NCBI GenBank assembly: GCA_964470035.1
Contig: CAYYBR010000003.1
Span: forward strand, 1 to 45,276
DNA: 45,276 nt
Direction: 5' to 3'
Origin: JAJRXG01 sp964470035
GTDB lineage: Bacteria; Bacteroidota; Bacteroidia; Chitinophagales; Saprospiraceae
Shown: piece after piece, positions 33,661 to 42,816 of the stretch
Layout of the letters: the number at the start of each line of letters is the position of its first letter
Numbering within the stretch: the first letter of the stretch is position 1
Notes under the pieces: generated by a model
Told to the model about the DNA's origin: nothing
The model's database searches: none
What the model saw: only the letters and a program-made list of their open reading frames with translations
Position numbers and translations under genes: made by a program

Positions 33661-33875
33661 ACTTTTAAAAAGATACTGGATGTGTAACGTAGTGGTATAT
33701 CAACTTTAAGCCACTCTTATCAAATTCAGTGACTGCTCTCCTTGATTTTGGCACGAAGACGTGTCTTGGACAGAAGGGTATACACACTTTCTTAAGTGCA
33801 GCTTCCCCATGTAGAGAAAATCGTACTGATATAAATCTCCTAGACTAGCGTGCTATCTGGTACGTATGATTGGAC

Positions 33876-33883
33876 TACTTTTG
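33876..33883 (+). promoter_or_regulatory. -7 element of argS
   Basis: TACTTTTG matches TAnnTTTG exactly. It lies downstream of an ATG at 33866 that would otherwise give a longer argS frame, and so supports initiation at the GTG at 33914. No clear TTG -33 is visible. Confidence 0.5.
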
Positions 33884-33913
33884 TGGTCCGAATCATTAAA
33901 AGGTATCCTGCTT

Positions 33914-35919
33914 GTGGTAACTAGCTTAGACACACTCGTACAGACGATTAAATTAACAATCGCTAAGATCTATGATCAGACTATAGATATAGACAAGATT
34001 GTTTTGACAGAGACGAAGAAAGAATTCTCAGGGGACTACACCTTGGTGGTATTTCCATTTACGAAAGTGCTCAGGCAAAAACCTGAAGAAATCGGCGAGA
34101 AGGTTGGAGCGTACATCCTCGAGCACCATCCTGATGTAGTCTCTAGCTACAATGTCATCAAAGGTTTTTTGAACTTTACGATGCCTGATGATTTCTGGGT
34201 GTCGACTTTAAACACCATACGGACACGAGAAAATCTTGGTATCTCATCAGTGCAAAGTGACAAGGTAGTGGTAGAGTATTCTAGCCCGAATACTAACAAG
34301 CCACTACACCTCGGACACGTACGAAATATCTTGCTGGGTTGGTCTACGTATAAGATCCTCGATGCAGTCGGTCATGAAGTAACAAAGACCAAGGTGATCA
34401 ATGATCGGGGGATAGCTATCTGTAAGAGCATGTTGGCTTGGCAACTAGATGAGGATGGAAAGACACCNNNNNNNNNNNNNNNNNNNNNNNNNNNNNNNNN
34501 NNNNNNNNNNNNNNNNNNNNNNNNNNNNNNNNNNNNNNNNNNNNNNNNNNNNNNNNNNNNNNNNNNNTAGCTATCTGTAAGAGCATGTTGGCTTGGCAAC
34601 TAGATGAGGATGGAAAGACACCGCAGTCTGCCCAAGTAAAGGGAGATCATTTGGTAGGAGACTACTATGTAAACTTTGAAAAGAGATTTCAAGTAGAATA
34701 TAAAGCATGGCAGGCAACCTCTGCTGGTCAGGACGTTTATAGTTCTTTAGCGAAAGAAGGTCAAGAAGCAGCAGCATTCTTTAAGAGCTATAAAAACAAA
34801 TACTTCAATGAAACTAGCGATATAGGAAAGAACGCTAGAAACCTTTTGCTTGCATGGGAGGCTAATGACCCTCAAGTAAGGCAACTATGGGAGACCATGA
34901 ATGGGTGGGTGTATAAAGGATGGCAAGACACATATGATCAACTAGGAGTAGATTTCGATAGTAAAGAATATGAATCTCAGACCTACTTGCTCGGCAAGGA
35001 CATCATCGAACAAGGCTTGTCACAGAAAATATTTGAACAAGATCCTGATGGAAGTGTATGGGTAGACCTGACAGATGAAGGTCTCGATAGAAAGATACTG
35101 CTGCGGAGTGATGGCACCTCCGTATATATGACTCAAGATCTCGGTACTGCCCAAGAGCGATATAAGAGATTTGGCTCTGATCGTATGATCTATGTAGTGG
35201 GAGACGAACAAGATTATCATTTTCAGGTGTTATTCGAAACCCTGAAGAAGCTTGGTGAGTCCTATGCTGATGGCTTATACCATCTGTCATATGGCATGGT
35301 GGATCTTCCTACTGGTAAGATGAAGGGTAGGGAAGGTACCATAGTCGATGCTGATGACTTAATAGCTGAAGTGATAGGAGAGGTGAAAGCGGCAGCTGTA
35401 GAGCGAGGTGAGTTAGAAGATGTATCAGAGGAGGAAAGACAGGACATCTACAAGAAGATCGGGTTGGCGGCGCTCAAGTTTTTTATACTCAAGGTAAATC
35501 CTAAAAAGAGGATGGTTTTTGATCCAAAGGAATCTGTAGATATCCAGGGTCAGACGGGGCCATATATCCAGAATGCATTTGTACGTATCAAGTCGATCTT
35601 GCGCAAGACAGATATGACTACACTAAGCTCTTATGACGCTTACGCAAATGTTGATCCCTCAGAAAAAGCAATCATCGCTACACTACTCACTTATCCTGAA
35701 GAAATACATAAGGCTGCAGTGGGGTATGATCCATCTATCATCGCCAACTATGCATATGATCTCGCCAAGAAGTTTCATAAGTTTTATCATGATGTCCGAG
35801 TGTTAACAGCAGAGAGTGACGAAGCCAAGTCATATCGCCTTTCGCTTTGTCATGAAGTAGCGGAAGTACTCGAGCACTCTATGGGACTTCTAGGTATAGA
35901 GATGCCACAGCGCATGTAG
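33914..35919 (+). CDS. argS: Arginyl-tRNA synthetase, intact but split by an artefactual gap
   Basis: Class I synthetase that charges tRNA-Arg. I start at GTG 33914 (VTSLDTLVQTIKLTIAKIYD), which aligns with Bacteroides ArgRS and follows the -7 element; the ATG at 33866 is probably upstream of the transcript start. Motifs: KKEFSGDYTLVVFP (N-terminal tRNA-binding domain), SSPNTNKPLHLGHVRN (HIGH region), NDRGIAICKSMLAW, YMTQDLGTA, GKMKGREGTIVDADDL (KMSKS-like loop) and an anticodon-binding domain ending LLGIEMPQRM. A 100-N gap at 34468-34567 appears to break the frame. However, the 55 bp before the gap (34413-34467) are identical to the 55 bp after it (34568-34622). Removing 155 bp restores one frame of about 616 residues, a normal length. 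Confidence 0.93.
34468..34567. other. Assembly gap of 100 N that is probably an unmerged 55-bp overlap
   Basis: The two contig ends carry the same 55-bp sequence (34413-34467 and 34568-34622), both encoding the ICKSMLAWQLDEDGKTP region of argS. This is what two overlapping contigs look like when joined by a scaffolder with a fixed 100-N spacer. No real sequence need be missing. Confidence 0.9.
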
Positions 35920-35941
35920 GAATACACCCATATCGAATGTG

Positions 35942-35949
35942 TATCTTTG
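35942..35949 (+). promoter_or_regulatory. -7 element of glnS
   Basis: TATCTTTG matches TAnnTTTG and lies 41 bp before the glnS ATG, within the 71-bp space after argS. It suggests that glnS has its own promoter even though it follows argS on the same strand. No clear -33 TTG. Confidence 0.5.
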
Positions 35950-35990
35950 CGTTCCTTTATAACAGAAGGAATTGACTTAGTCAGAGCGGT

Positions 35991-37682
35991 ATGAGTACAG
36001 AGAAATTCAAAGACATAATAGGAAGTCCAAGAAACTTCTTGGAAGAAGCGATCGAAGAGGATATCCTTGCGGGCAAGGTACCTACTGATATTTATACTCG
36101 ATTTCCACCAGAGCCCAATGGTTTTCTGCATGTAGGCCACTCTAAGGCGATCTGTATCAACTTTGGGGTCGCTGAGAAATATGGCGGCAAGACTAATCTT
36201 AGATTCGATGACACGAATCCAACTACAGAGGAAACGAGATACGTAGAAGCGATCAAGAGAGATATCAAATGGCTTGGATTTGACTGGGAAGGAGAGGCTC
36301 GATATGCCTCTGACTACTTTGCACAGTTGTATGAGTTTGCTATCAAGTTGATAAAGGAGGGAAAGGCCTATGTCGATGATAGTACGCCAGATGAGATAGC
36401 AGCACAGAAAGGTACTCCGACAGAACCCGGCACACCGAGTCCTTACAGAGATCGCAGTATCGAAGAAAACCTAGAACTGTTCCAAGGGATGAAGGAAGGA
36501 GCTTACCCTGATGGTAGTAAGGTCTTGCGAGCAAAAGTGGATATGTCCTCTCCTAATATGCATATGAGAGATCCTGTGTTGTATCGTATAAAACGCGAAG
36601 CACATCATCGTACAGGTGAAGAGTGGATTATCTATCCTATGTATGACTTTACGCATGGACAGTCTGATAGTATCGAAGAGATAACGCACTCTTTGTGTTC
36701 GCTAGAGTTTAGACATCATCGACCATTGTATAATTGGTTTATCGAAAACCTTGATATCTATCCTTCTCGACAGATAGAGTTTGCCCGGATGAATGTGGAG
36801 TACATGATCACCAGTAAGCGCAAGCTCATGAAGTTGGTGGATCAGGGTCTAGTAGAGAGTTGGGATGATCCTAGGATGAGTACCCTCTCTGGTATGCGCA
36901 GACGTGGGTATCCACCAGAAGCGATCAGGGAGTTTTGTGACAAGGTAGGAGTGGCTAAAAGAGACAACCTAGTCGAGCTTTCCCTTTTAGAAAGTTGTGT
37001 GCGTGACTCTTTGAATAGGACGTCTAAAAGAGTGATGGCCGTTATAAATCCTTTGAAGGTCACTATCACTAACTATGATAAAGAAGGTGAGCTATTGCCT
37101 CTTGGCAATAACCCTGAAGACGAAAACGCAGGATCACGTGAGGTGACATTTTCAAAAAACATATTTATCGAACGAGATGACTTTATGCTCGATCCACCCA
37201 AAAAATATTTTAGGATGGGTATCGATAGAAATGTGAGATTGAAAGGTGCTTACATCTTGAACTGTCATGATGTGGTGAAGGGTCAAGATGGAGAGATCGA
37301 AGAAGTGCTCTGTACCTATTATCCTGATAGCAAGAGCGGATCTGATAACAGTGGCGTAAAGGCAAAAGGCACACTCCACTGGGTAGATCAAAAATCAGCT
37401 GTAGATGTGGAAGTAAGATTGTATGATACATTATTCACTGATGCAAAGCCAGATGGACACGAAGACAAAGATTTTCTCGAATTTTATAATCCTGAATCTC
37501 TAGTGACTGTCACTGCTAAAGCCGAAGCAAGTCTGAGAAATGCTGAAGGAGGTGATCAGTTTCAGTTTATGCGCAAAGGGTATTTTGTAGCAGACCAGTC
37601 GACAAGTCCAGAGCAACCAGTCTTTAATAGGACTGTCTCTCTCAAGGATAGTTGGAAGAAAAAAATGCAACATAAAAAGTAG
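35991..37682 (+). CDS. glnS: Glutaminyl-tRNA synthetase
   Basis: A 563-residue class Ib synthetase that charges tRNA-Gln directly. The first motif is PPEPNGFLHVGHSKAICINF (HIGH variant HVGH, about residues 40-60). LRFDDTNPTTEETRYVEAI, SPYRDRSIEENL and YPMYDFTHGQSDSIEEITHS are GlnRS-specific. The KMSKS equivalent is MITSKRKLMKL, one residue away from the usual VMSKRKL. The C-terminal beta-barrel anticodon-binding domains run from about residue 340 to the end. Presence of glnS means this organism need not make Gln-tRNA by the GatCAB route. Followed by pyrR after 14 bp, so glnS, pyrR and pyrB could be co-transcribed. Confidence 0.96.
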   Translation: MSTEKFKDIIGSPRNFLEEAIEEDILAGKVPTDIYTRFPPEPNGFLHVGHSKAICINFGVAEKYGGKTNLRFDDTNPTTEETRYVEAIKRDIKWLGFDWEGEARYASDYFAQLYEFAIKLIKEGKAYVDDSTPDEIAAQKGTPTEPGTPSPYRDRSIEENLELFQGMKEGAYPDGSKVLRAKVDMSSPNMHMRDPVLYRIKREAHHRTGEEWIIYPMYDFTHGQSDSIEEITHSLCSLEFRHHRPLYNWFIENLDIYPSRQIEFARMNVEYMITSKRKLMKLVDQGLVESWDDPRMSTLSGMRRRGYPPEAIREFCDKVGVAKRDNLVELSLLESCVRDSLNRTSKRVMAVINPLKVTITNYDKEGELLPLGNNPEDENAGSREVTFSKNIFIERDDFMLDPPKKYFRMGIDRNVRLKGAYILNCHDVVKGQDGEIEEVLCTYYPDSKSGSDNSGVKAKGTLHWVDQKSAVDVEVRLYDTLFTDAKPDGHEDKDFLEFYNPESLVTVTAKAEASLRNAEGGDQFQFMRKGYFVADQSTSPEQPVFNRTVSLKDSWKKKMQHKK

Positions 37683-37696
37683 AGTTAGCCTAACTG

Positions 37697-38248
37697 ATGA
37701 ATAGGGGTAAAGTCATATTGCCACAAGAAAGGTTCTCGCTGACATGCGAGAGAATCAGCCAAAAGCTCATAGAGAAGTTTGATGACTTTAAGGATGTTTG
37801 TATAATCGGTATACAAGATCGTGGAGCTATTTTTTCTGATCGCATAGTACAACTGTTACACAGTCGTAAGATCGATGGATTTGATTATGGTAAGATCGAC
37901 ATTAGTTTTCATAGAGATGACTATAGGAAGAGAGATCGACCACTTGCCCCGAGTCAAACCGAGATCGACTTTATCATCGAAGATCGAAGAGTCATCTTGA
38001 TAGACGATGTACTATATACGGGTAGATCGATACATGCGGCTATCAGTGCACTCCAGCAGTTTGGGCGCCCTTCTCACATCGAACTACTTGTTCTTGTAGA
38101 TAGAAGGTTTAATCGCCACTTCCCGATACATCCCGATATCACGGGTATCACTGTTGATGCGATCGACGAGGCATATGTCCGAGTCGAATGGTCCCACCTC
38201 GATGGTAAGGATCAGATTAAATTATTTTCTAAAAAAGAATCATCTTAG
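37697..38248 (+). CDS. pyrR: PyrR bifunctional protein: pyrimidine regulator / uracil phosphoribosyltransferase
   Basis: A 183-residue type I phosphoribosyltransferase. The PRPP-binding loop is RVILIDDVLYTGRSIHAAIS, with flanking family motifs IIGIQDRGAIFSDRIVQLL, FHRDDYRKRDR and LLVLVDRRFNRHFPI. PyrR enzymes make UMP from uracil and PRPP and, in Firmicutes, bind pyr mRNA to cause attenuation. I see no PyrR-type RNA hairpin in the 14 bp before this gene or the 8 bp before pyrB, so any regulatory role is unproven here. Directly upstream of pyrB, as in many Bacteroidota. Length is normal. Confidence 0.93.
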   Translation: MNRGKVILPQERFSLTCERISQKLIEKFDDFKDVCIIGIQDRGAIFSDRIVQLLHSRKIDGFDYGKIDISFHRDDYRKRDRPLAPSQTEIDFIIEDRRVILIDDVLYTGRSIHAAISALQQFGRPSHIELLVLVDRRFNRHFPIHPDITGITVDAIDEAYVRVEWSHLDGKDQIKLFSKKESS

Positions 38249-38256
38249 CGGTCGAT

Positions 38257-39186
38257 ATGTCGGAACCTCACTTAAGCACACGACATCTTCTTGGGATCAA
38301 GTACATTACTCCCGCAGACATTCAGTTGATTTTTCAGACGGCCGATGAGTTCAAGGATGTTATCAACAGACCTATCAAGAAAGTTCCTAGTCTAAGAGAT
38401 GTCACCATCGCAAATCTCTTTTTTGAGAATAGCACTCGCACCAAGATCTCCTTCGAGCTAGCGGAAAAGAGACTTTCAGCAGATGTAGTTAATTTCTCTG
38501 CATCTTCTTCTTCGGTAAAGAAAGGAGAGACTCTCTTAGATACAGTGAATAATGTTCTATCGATGAAAGTCGATATGATCGTTATCCGACACCCCACTCC
38601 TGGCACTCCTATCTATCTGGCAAGACGGATAGCTGCTAATGTCATCAATGCTGGTGATGGCACCCATGAGCATCCTACCCAGGCACTACTCGATGCTTAC
38701 TCTATCAGAGAAAAGTACGGTGAAGTGAAAGGAAAGAAAGTAGTCATCATCGGAGATGTGAAACACTCTAGAGTGGCACTTTCTAATATTTTCTGCTTGC
38801 AGAAACTCGGTGCTGAAGTAGCAGTTTGTGGTCCACCAACTCTCATACAAAAGCACATAGGTACTCTTGGAGTAAGAGAATTCTACAACGTCGACGAAGC
38901 ACTTGCTTGGTGTGATATAGCTAATGTCTTAAGGATTCAACTAGAGCGTCAGGATGTGAAGTATATCCCAAGCCTCAGAGAGTATGCGATATACTACGGT
39001 ATCGATAAAAAGAGACTTGCAAAACTAGATAAGGAGATAACCATCATGCATCCAGGTCCTATCAATCGAGGTATAGAACTGAATAGTGATGTAGCTGACT
39101 CCGAACATTCTATCATTTTAGGCCAGGTCGAAAACGGGGTCGCCATCAGGATGGCAGTGCTTTACCTTCTTGCCGGCAAGCGGTAA
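38257..39186 (+). CDS. pyrB: Aspartate carbamoyltransferase catalytic subunit
   Basis: A 309-residue enzyme that joins carbamoyl phosphate and aspartate to N-carbamoyl-aspartate, the committed pyrimidine step. The carbamoyl-phosphate motif is FFENSTRTKISFELA, the 80s loop is SASSSSVKKGETLLDTV, HPTQALLDAYSI is family-typical, and HPGPINRGIELNSDVAD closes the active site. No pyrI regulatory subunit gene follows, so it is probably the unregulated trimeric form, with control through PyrR or the transcript. It starts 8 bp after pyrR. The next gene, dinB, starts 31 bp later. Confidence 0.96.
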   Translation: MSEPHLSTRHLLGIKYITPADIQLIFQTADEFKDVINRPIKKVPSLRDVTIANLFFENSTRTKISFELAEKRLSADVVNFSASSSSVKKGETLLDTVNNVLSMKVDMIVIRHPTPGTPIYLARRIAANVINAGDGTHEHPTQALLDAYSIREKYGEVKGKKVVIIGDVKHSRVALSNIFCLQKLGAEVAVCGPPTLIQKHIGTLGVREFYNVDEALAWCDIANVLRIQLERQDVKYIPSLREYAIYYGIDKKRLAKLDKEITIMHPGPINRGIELNSDVADSEHSIILGQVENGVAIRMAVLYLLAGKR

Positions 39187-39217
39187 GTCTCACTAACTAG
39201 TAGATATCAGTGGCAGT

Positions 39218-40306
39218 ATGACGCATATGTCTCCTCCCAGAAAGATCCTACACATAGATATGGATGCATTCTATGCATCAGTCGAACAAAGAGATGACCC
39301 AACTCTTCGCGGCAAGCCCATAGCAGTCGGTGGCGGTGAAAAGAGGGGCGTTCTGACTACATGTAGCTACGAAGCCAGGGTATTTGGAGTGAGATCGGCG
39401 ATGCCAGGCTTCAAAGCAAAAGCACTCTGCCCAGATATCATCTTTGTCAAGCCTAGATTCGAAGCATATAGTGAGGTGTCGAAACAAATCCGTGAGATTT
39501 TTTCTCGCTATACAGACCTCATCGAGCCACTTTCGCTTGATGAAGCCTATCTGGATGTGACAGAGTGTAAGAAAGACATCTCTTATGCTACGGATATTGC
39601 AAAGGCTATAAAAGCCGATATAAAAGCGGAGACTGGACTTACGGCTTCCGCTGGTGTGTCATATAGTAAGTTCATCGCTAAAGTCGCTTCAGATATGAAT
39701 AAACCAGATGGCCTGACAGTTGTCAGACCTCACCAAGCCGAAGTCTTCTTAGAAAAGTTGGCCATCGAAAAGTTCTATGGAGTAGGGAAGGTGACTGCTA
39801 AGAAGATGAAAGCACTTGGCATACACTCTGGTAAAGAACTAAAAGAGTGGAGGAGGGTGGATTTGATCAAGACTTTTGGTAAGTCTGGAGGTTTCTACCA
39901 TGATATCGTGCGAGGTATAGACGATCGTCCCGTCAAACCTAACCGAATCAGGAAATCAATAGCCATAGAACGAACAGTGGACGAAAATCTCAAGTCACTG
40001 GAGGAACTAGAAGCGAAGCTGGAGGATATCGTGGTGAAATTGATAGAAAGACTCGAGAGATATCAAAAATATGGACGTACGCTGACGCTGAAGTTGAAGA
40101 CTGCTTCTTTCGATATTATAACCAGAAGTAAATCCATGAGCTATCCCATCTCGGACCGAGAGGAGATCAGGACGTTAGCCTTCAAGCTCTTAAGAGATAA
40201 CTATACGGCAGAGATGTCGATCCGTCTAGTAGGTCTGACATCGTCTAATTTTCCAGATGCTAAAACTGACACAGACTCGGATGGTCAGTTGAGTTTTGAT
40301 TGGTAG
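39218..40306 (+). CDS. dinB: DNA polymerase IV (Y-family translesion polymerase)
   Basis: A 362-residue Y-family polymerase. Catalytic residues are in KILHIDMDAFYASVEQRDDP (first Asp) and SLDEAYLDVTE (Asp-Glu pair). The steric region GKPIAVGGGEKRGVLTTCSY, the palm GLTASAGVSYSKFIAKVASDMNKPDG, the thumb HhH region FYGVGKVTAKKMKALGI and the C-terminal little-finger domain (residues about 240-350) are all present. There is no obvious beta-clamp-binding tail beyond TDSDGQLSFDW, whose QLSFDW is a reasonable clamp motif. It copies past damaged bases with low fidelity. No LexA-type operator was recognised upstream. ATG at 39227 (MSPPRK) is an alternative start. Confidence 0.95.
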   Translation: MTHMSPPRKILHIDMDAFYASVEQRDDPTLRGKPIAVGGGEKRGVLTTCSYEARVFGVRSAMPGFKAKALCPDIIFVKPRFEAYSEVSKQIREIFSRYTDLIEPLSLDEAYLDVTECKKDISYATDIAKAIKADIKAETGLTASAGVSYSKFIAKVASDMNKPDGLTVVRPHQAEVFLEKLAIEKFYGVGKVTAKKMKALGIHSGKELKEWRRVDLIKTFGKSGGFYHDIVRGIDDRPVKPNRIRKSIAIERTVDENLKSLEELEAKLEDIVVKLIERLERYQKYGRTLTLKLKTASFDIITRSKSMSYPISDREEIRTLAFKLLRDNYTAEMSIRLVGLTSSNFPDAKTDTDSDGQLSFDW

Positions 40307-40354
40307 GTAGTTGGCTAAGGCATTATTCTCTATCTTGACTAGACAAAACACAAC

Positions 40355-41449
40355 GTGATGAAGCGCCTCCTCAAGATATTGGGTGTACTACTCCTTTTGA
40401 CTCTATTATACTTAGTATACGATCTGAGTACTATAGGTACATTTAGATCCATCGAAAACTCCTATCAAGGCTCGATAGAACGATACGATATCCCAGGTGC
40501 AGAGGACTTCGCCATGAGTAGAGAAGATGGCTTTATGATCATATCATCTGACGATAGGGCTGGACGTCGTGATGGTAAAGATGTGGTGAGTGGTCTGTAT
40601 TATATGGACCTGCATACTAAAGAAATAACACCATTGATCACGTCAAGAGAGATGGAGATCTATCCTCATGGTATACACATGCTCCGACTTGATAGCACCC
40701 AGCATAGACTACTCGTAGTGAATCATATCACAGAGTCGACTGAGGGGGTCAGCTCGCTTGATATACACGCCGTACACTCTATCGAAGAGTTTATACTGGA
40801 GGGAAAATCCCTGCGACATGTCAAGTCGCACAAGGATGATCTGGTATTTAGTCCTAACGACGTAGTCGGCGTAGATGAGACTAGATTCTATTATACGAAT
40901 GATCATGGATCCAAGACATCTCTTGGATTACAATTAGAAGATTTGCTTGGATTCAAACGCAGTAACGTAGGTTACTTCGATGGTAGTAAGTACAGGATCG
41001 TCGCTGAAGATATCGCTTACGCAAATGGGATAAATATCGATCACTCAAAAGATATCCTCTTCGTAGCATCTCCCAGGCATGTCAAAGTGATCCCGTATAA
41101 TATCAAAGAAGATGGATCACTCGATAAGATCGAGGAGATACCTTGTAAGTCCGGTGTTGATAATATAGAGATGGGTCCCGATGGCAAGTTATGGATCGGA
41201 AGTCATCCTAAAGCATTATTGACGCTTCCATATTTTGCTGGTACGCGGGCATACTCACCATCTGAGATCATCACGATAGACTATCGAGGCAAGGGAGATT
41301 ATGATGTGAAGTCTATTTACGAAAGTGATGGTGTAGATATGAGTGCTTCTACGGTAGCGCTTCCGTATAAAGATAAAATCTATATCGGATGTGTGATGGA
41401 TGATCACTTCATCGCACTCGATGCAGGAGGTATGAGAAACATGGAATAA
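40355..41449 (+). CDS. Membrane-anchored paraoxonase/SMP-30-like six-bladed beta-propeller hydrolase
   Basis: A 364-residue protein with an uncleaved N-terminal anchor (MKRLLKILGVLLLLTLLYLV). The rest is a six-bladed beta-propeller of the paraoxonase/arylesterase (PON) type: YDIPGAEDFAMSREDGFMII, IYPHGIHMLR, the calcium-site motif VFSPNDVVGVDETRFYYTND, YANGINIDHSKDILFVASPR, and DNIEMGPDGKLWIGSHP. PON enzymes hydrolyse lactones and aryl esters with Ca2+, and some quench acyl-homoserine lactones. The substrate here is unknown. It ends at a bidirectional terminator. ATG 40358 is an equally possible start. Confidence 0.85.
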   Translation: MMKRLLKILGVLLLLTLLYLVYDLSTIGTFRSIENSYQGSIERYDIPGAEDFAMSREDGFMIISSDDRAGRRDGKDVVSGLYYMDLHTKEITPLITSREMEIYPHGIHMLRLDSTQHRLLVVNHITESTEGVSSLDIHAVHSIEEFILEGKSLRHVKSHKDDLVFSPNDVVGVDETRFYYTNDHGSKTSLGLQLEDLLGFKRSNVGYFDGSKYRIVAEDIAYANGINIDHSKDILFVASPRHVKVIPYNIKEDGSLDKIEEIPCKSGVDNIEMGPDGKLWIGSHPKALLTLPYFAGTRAYSPSEIITIDYRGKGDYDVKSIYESDGVDMSASTVALPYKDKIYIGCVMDDHFIALDAGGMRNME

Positions 41450-41450
41450 A

Positions 41451-41473
41451 AAAGGGAGCGCATGGCTCCCTTT
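41451..41473. terminator. Bidirectional rho-independent terminator
   Basis: AAAGGGAGC (41451-41459) pairs perfectly with GCTCCCTTT (41465-41473) around the loop GCATG. It is preceded by an A-run and followed by TTTATAA, so it can end transcription of the PON-like gene on the plus strand and of the redoxin gene on the minus strand. Confidence 0.85.
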
Positions 41474-41499
41474 ATAATCTCGTGATGACTTAATTAAAT

Positions 41500-42102
41500 T
41501 TAAGCCTTCTTGACTTTTATGCTGCAGCCTATGGCTTTTGTAGTTGCTGGTGTAGGGTTTTTACCTGCTTTCAATGCAGCAACTGCATCATCTACATATT
41601 TAACGCCAACTGCAGTGGCATCCTGTGGATTATCATCTATTGCTCCTATGTATTTTACTTCCATATCCTTATCGAGGATGTATACATGTGGAGTCTTCGT
41701 AGCACCATACTGAGGATATACTGCTTGACCAGCGTCAAAAAGATATGGGAAGTCAAATCCTTTTTCCTTTGCTCTTACCTTCATCTTGGCGAAGCTATCA
41801 CCTTCCTTCACTTCAGGGTCATTAGGATTGATAGCGATCACTGGATATCCATTAGCTGCATGTCTTTCATGTAGCTCTTGGATTCTGTCTTCGTACATCA
41901 CTGCATAAGGACAAGTGTTACAAGTAAAGATGACGATATATCCCTCTGCTCCTTCAAAGTCAGAAAGAGAGACAAACTTGTCATCTATATTTTTTAGGCT
42001 GAAATCTGTTGCTGTATCTCCGACTTGATATCCTTCAACAAAAGAGAATGACATGAATGCTACTGCGGCAGTCAACATGGTAAGTGAGAATAATGTCTTC
42101 AT
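41500..42102 (-). CDS. Exported thioredoxin-family redoxin (AhpC/TSA-like)
   Basis: About 200 residues from MKTLFSLTMLTAAVAFMSFS (signal peptide); an ATG three codons upstream is less likely. The redoxin fold follows: GDTATDFSLKNIDDKFVSLS, the redox motif C61-N-T-C64 in IFTCNTCPYAVMYEDRI, then FPYLFDAGQAVYPQYGATKT and the cis-Pro in KTPHVYILDKD. CNTCPYA is characteristic of a Bacteroidota/planctomycete periplasmic redoxin group. An extra Cys near the C terminus (IGCSIK) is conserved in that group, to my memory. It likely reduces disulfides or peroxides in the periplasm. It follows the TlpA-like gene by 25 bp, probably as one operon. Confidence 0.88.
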   Translation of the reverse strand: MKTLFSLTMLTAAVAFMSFSFVEGYQVGDTATDFSLKNIDDKFVSLSDFEGAEGYIVIFTCNTCPYAVMYEDRIQELHERHAANGYPVIAINPNDPEVKEGDSFAKMKVRAKEKGFDFPYLFDAGQAVYPQYGATKTPHVYILDKDMEVKYIGAIDDNPQDATAVGVKYVDDAVAALKAGKNPTPATTKAIGCSIKVKKA

Positions 42103-42127
42103 TTTTAACAAGTATTAATGTGTTTGA

Positions 42128-42607
42128 TTAGTTATCTAAAAAAGGCTCAAGAACTTCAACTAGGGATTCTAGGTCGTCAAAGCTTCTTTCCATAAATATC
42201 TTTTTATCTCCGCTTATTATCTGTGTAGCGGGGATTGATCCTGACCAATCTGGATCAACTTTGTCTATCCAATCATTTGTTTTGGGGTCTGCGAGATGTA
42301 TGACACGAGATTTTAGACCTCTTTTTTGTACAAATGGGACAAGCCTTTTGTCATACTGATTTTTAAAATCCAGACTCACAAGTACTACCTCGACATTGAG
42401 GTCTTCATACTTTTCATCCAACTCTTCGAAGTACACTAACTCCTTTATGCAGGGCGCGCACCATGTCGCCCAATAGTTAACGACAAGGATCTTGTCCGAC
42501 TGAGATAAATTGGCCTGAAAATCATCAAAACTCTCGAATCTATCGATCTCTTGTGCAGTACCTAGGATCGAATATGTCAATAGAAAAAGTACTATTAAAC
42601 TTCGCAT
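42128..42607 (-). CDS. TlpA-like exported thioredoxin
   Basis: About 159 residues from MRSLIVLFLLTYSILGTAQE (signal peptide). The frame is open further upstream from a GTG, but that part is not conserved and would precede the signal. The redox motif is W-C50-A-P-C53 in VVNYWATWCAPCIKELVYF, with the cis-Pro in GSIPATQIISGD. TlpA/ResA-type proteins keep cysteines reduced in the periplasm, for example in cytochrome c maturation. It probably forms an operon with the downstream redoxin gene. Its upstream region (42608-42716) precedes the hairpin-rich noncoding stretch. Confidence 0.88.
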   Translation of the reverse strand: MRSLIVLFLLTYSILGTAQEIDRFESFDDFQANLSQSDKILVVNYWATWCAPCIKELVYFEELDEKYEDLNVEVVLVSLDFKNQYDKRLVPFVQKRGLKSRVIHLADPKTNDWIDKVDPDWSGSIPATQIISGDKKIFMERSFDDLESLVEVLEPFLDN

Positions 42608-42816
42608 AAGAGGTAAACGAGAAATGATGTGATGGGTTGTGTTATGCTTTTCATAAATAAAAAAGCCTTGGGCTATTAGATTTACCCGACTGAAACTAAT
42701 AATCCCCACTACAGGGCTTTATATCAGAAAAAGTTAGGGTTTCTTGCAACTGAATTAATGACAAAGTGTTAAATTTAGGTGCAAGAGATAATTTTATTCT
42801 CTCTTGACTAAGTCTT

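Noticed and set aside
33670..33855. Minus-strand open stretch of about 60 codons in the space before argS, ending near 33670
   Set aside because: It has no ATG in frame and no recognisable motif, and its length is within chance expectation.
34372..34599. Frame break in argS suggesting a pseudogene
   Set aside because: Explained by the duplicated 55-bp contig ends; the frame is restored when one copy and the Ns are removed.
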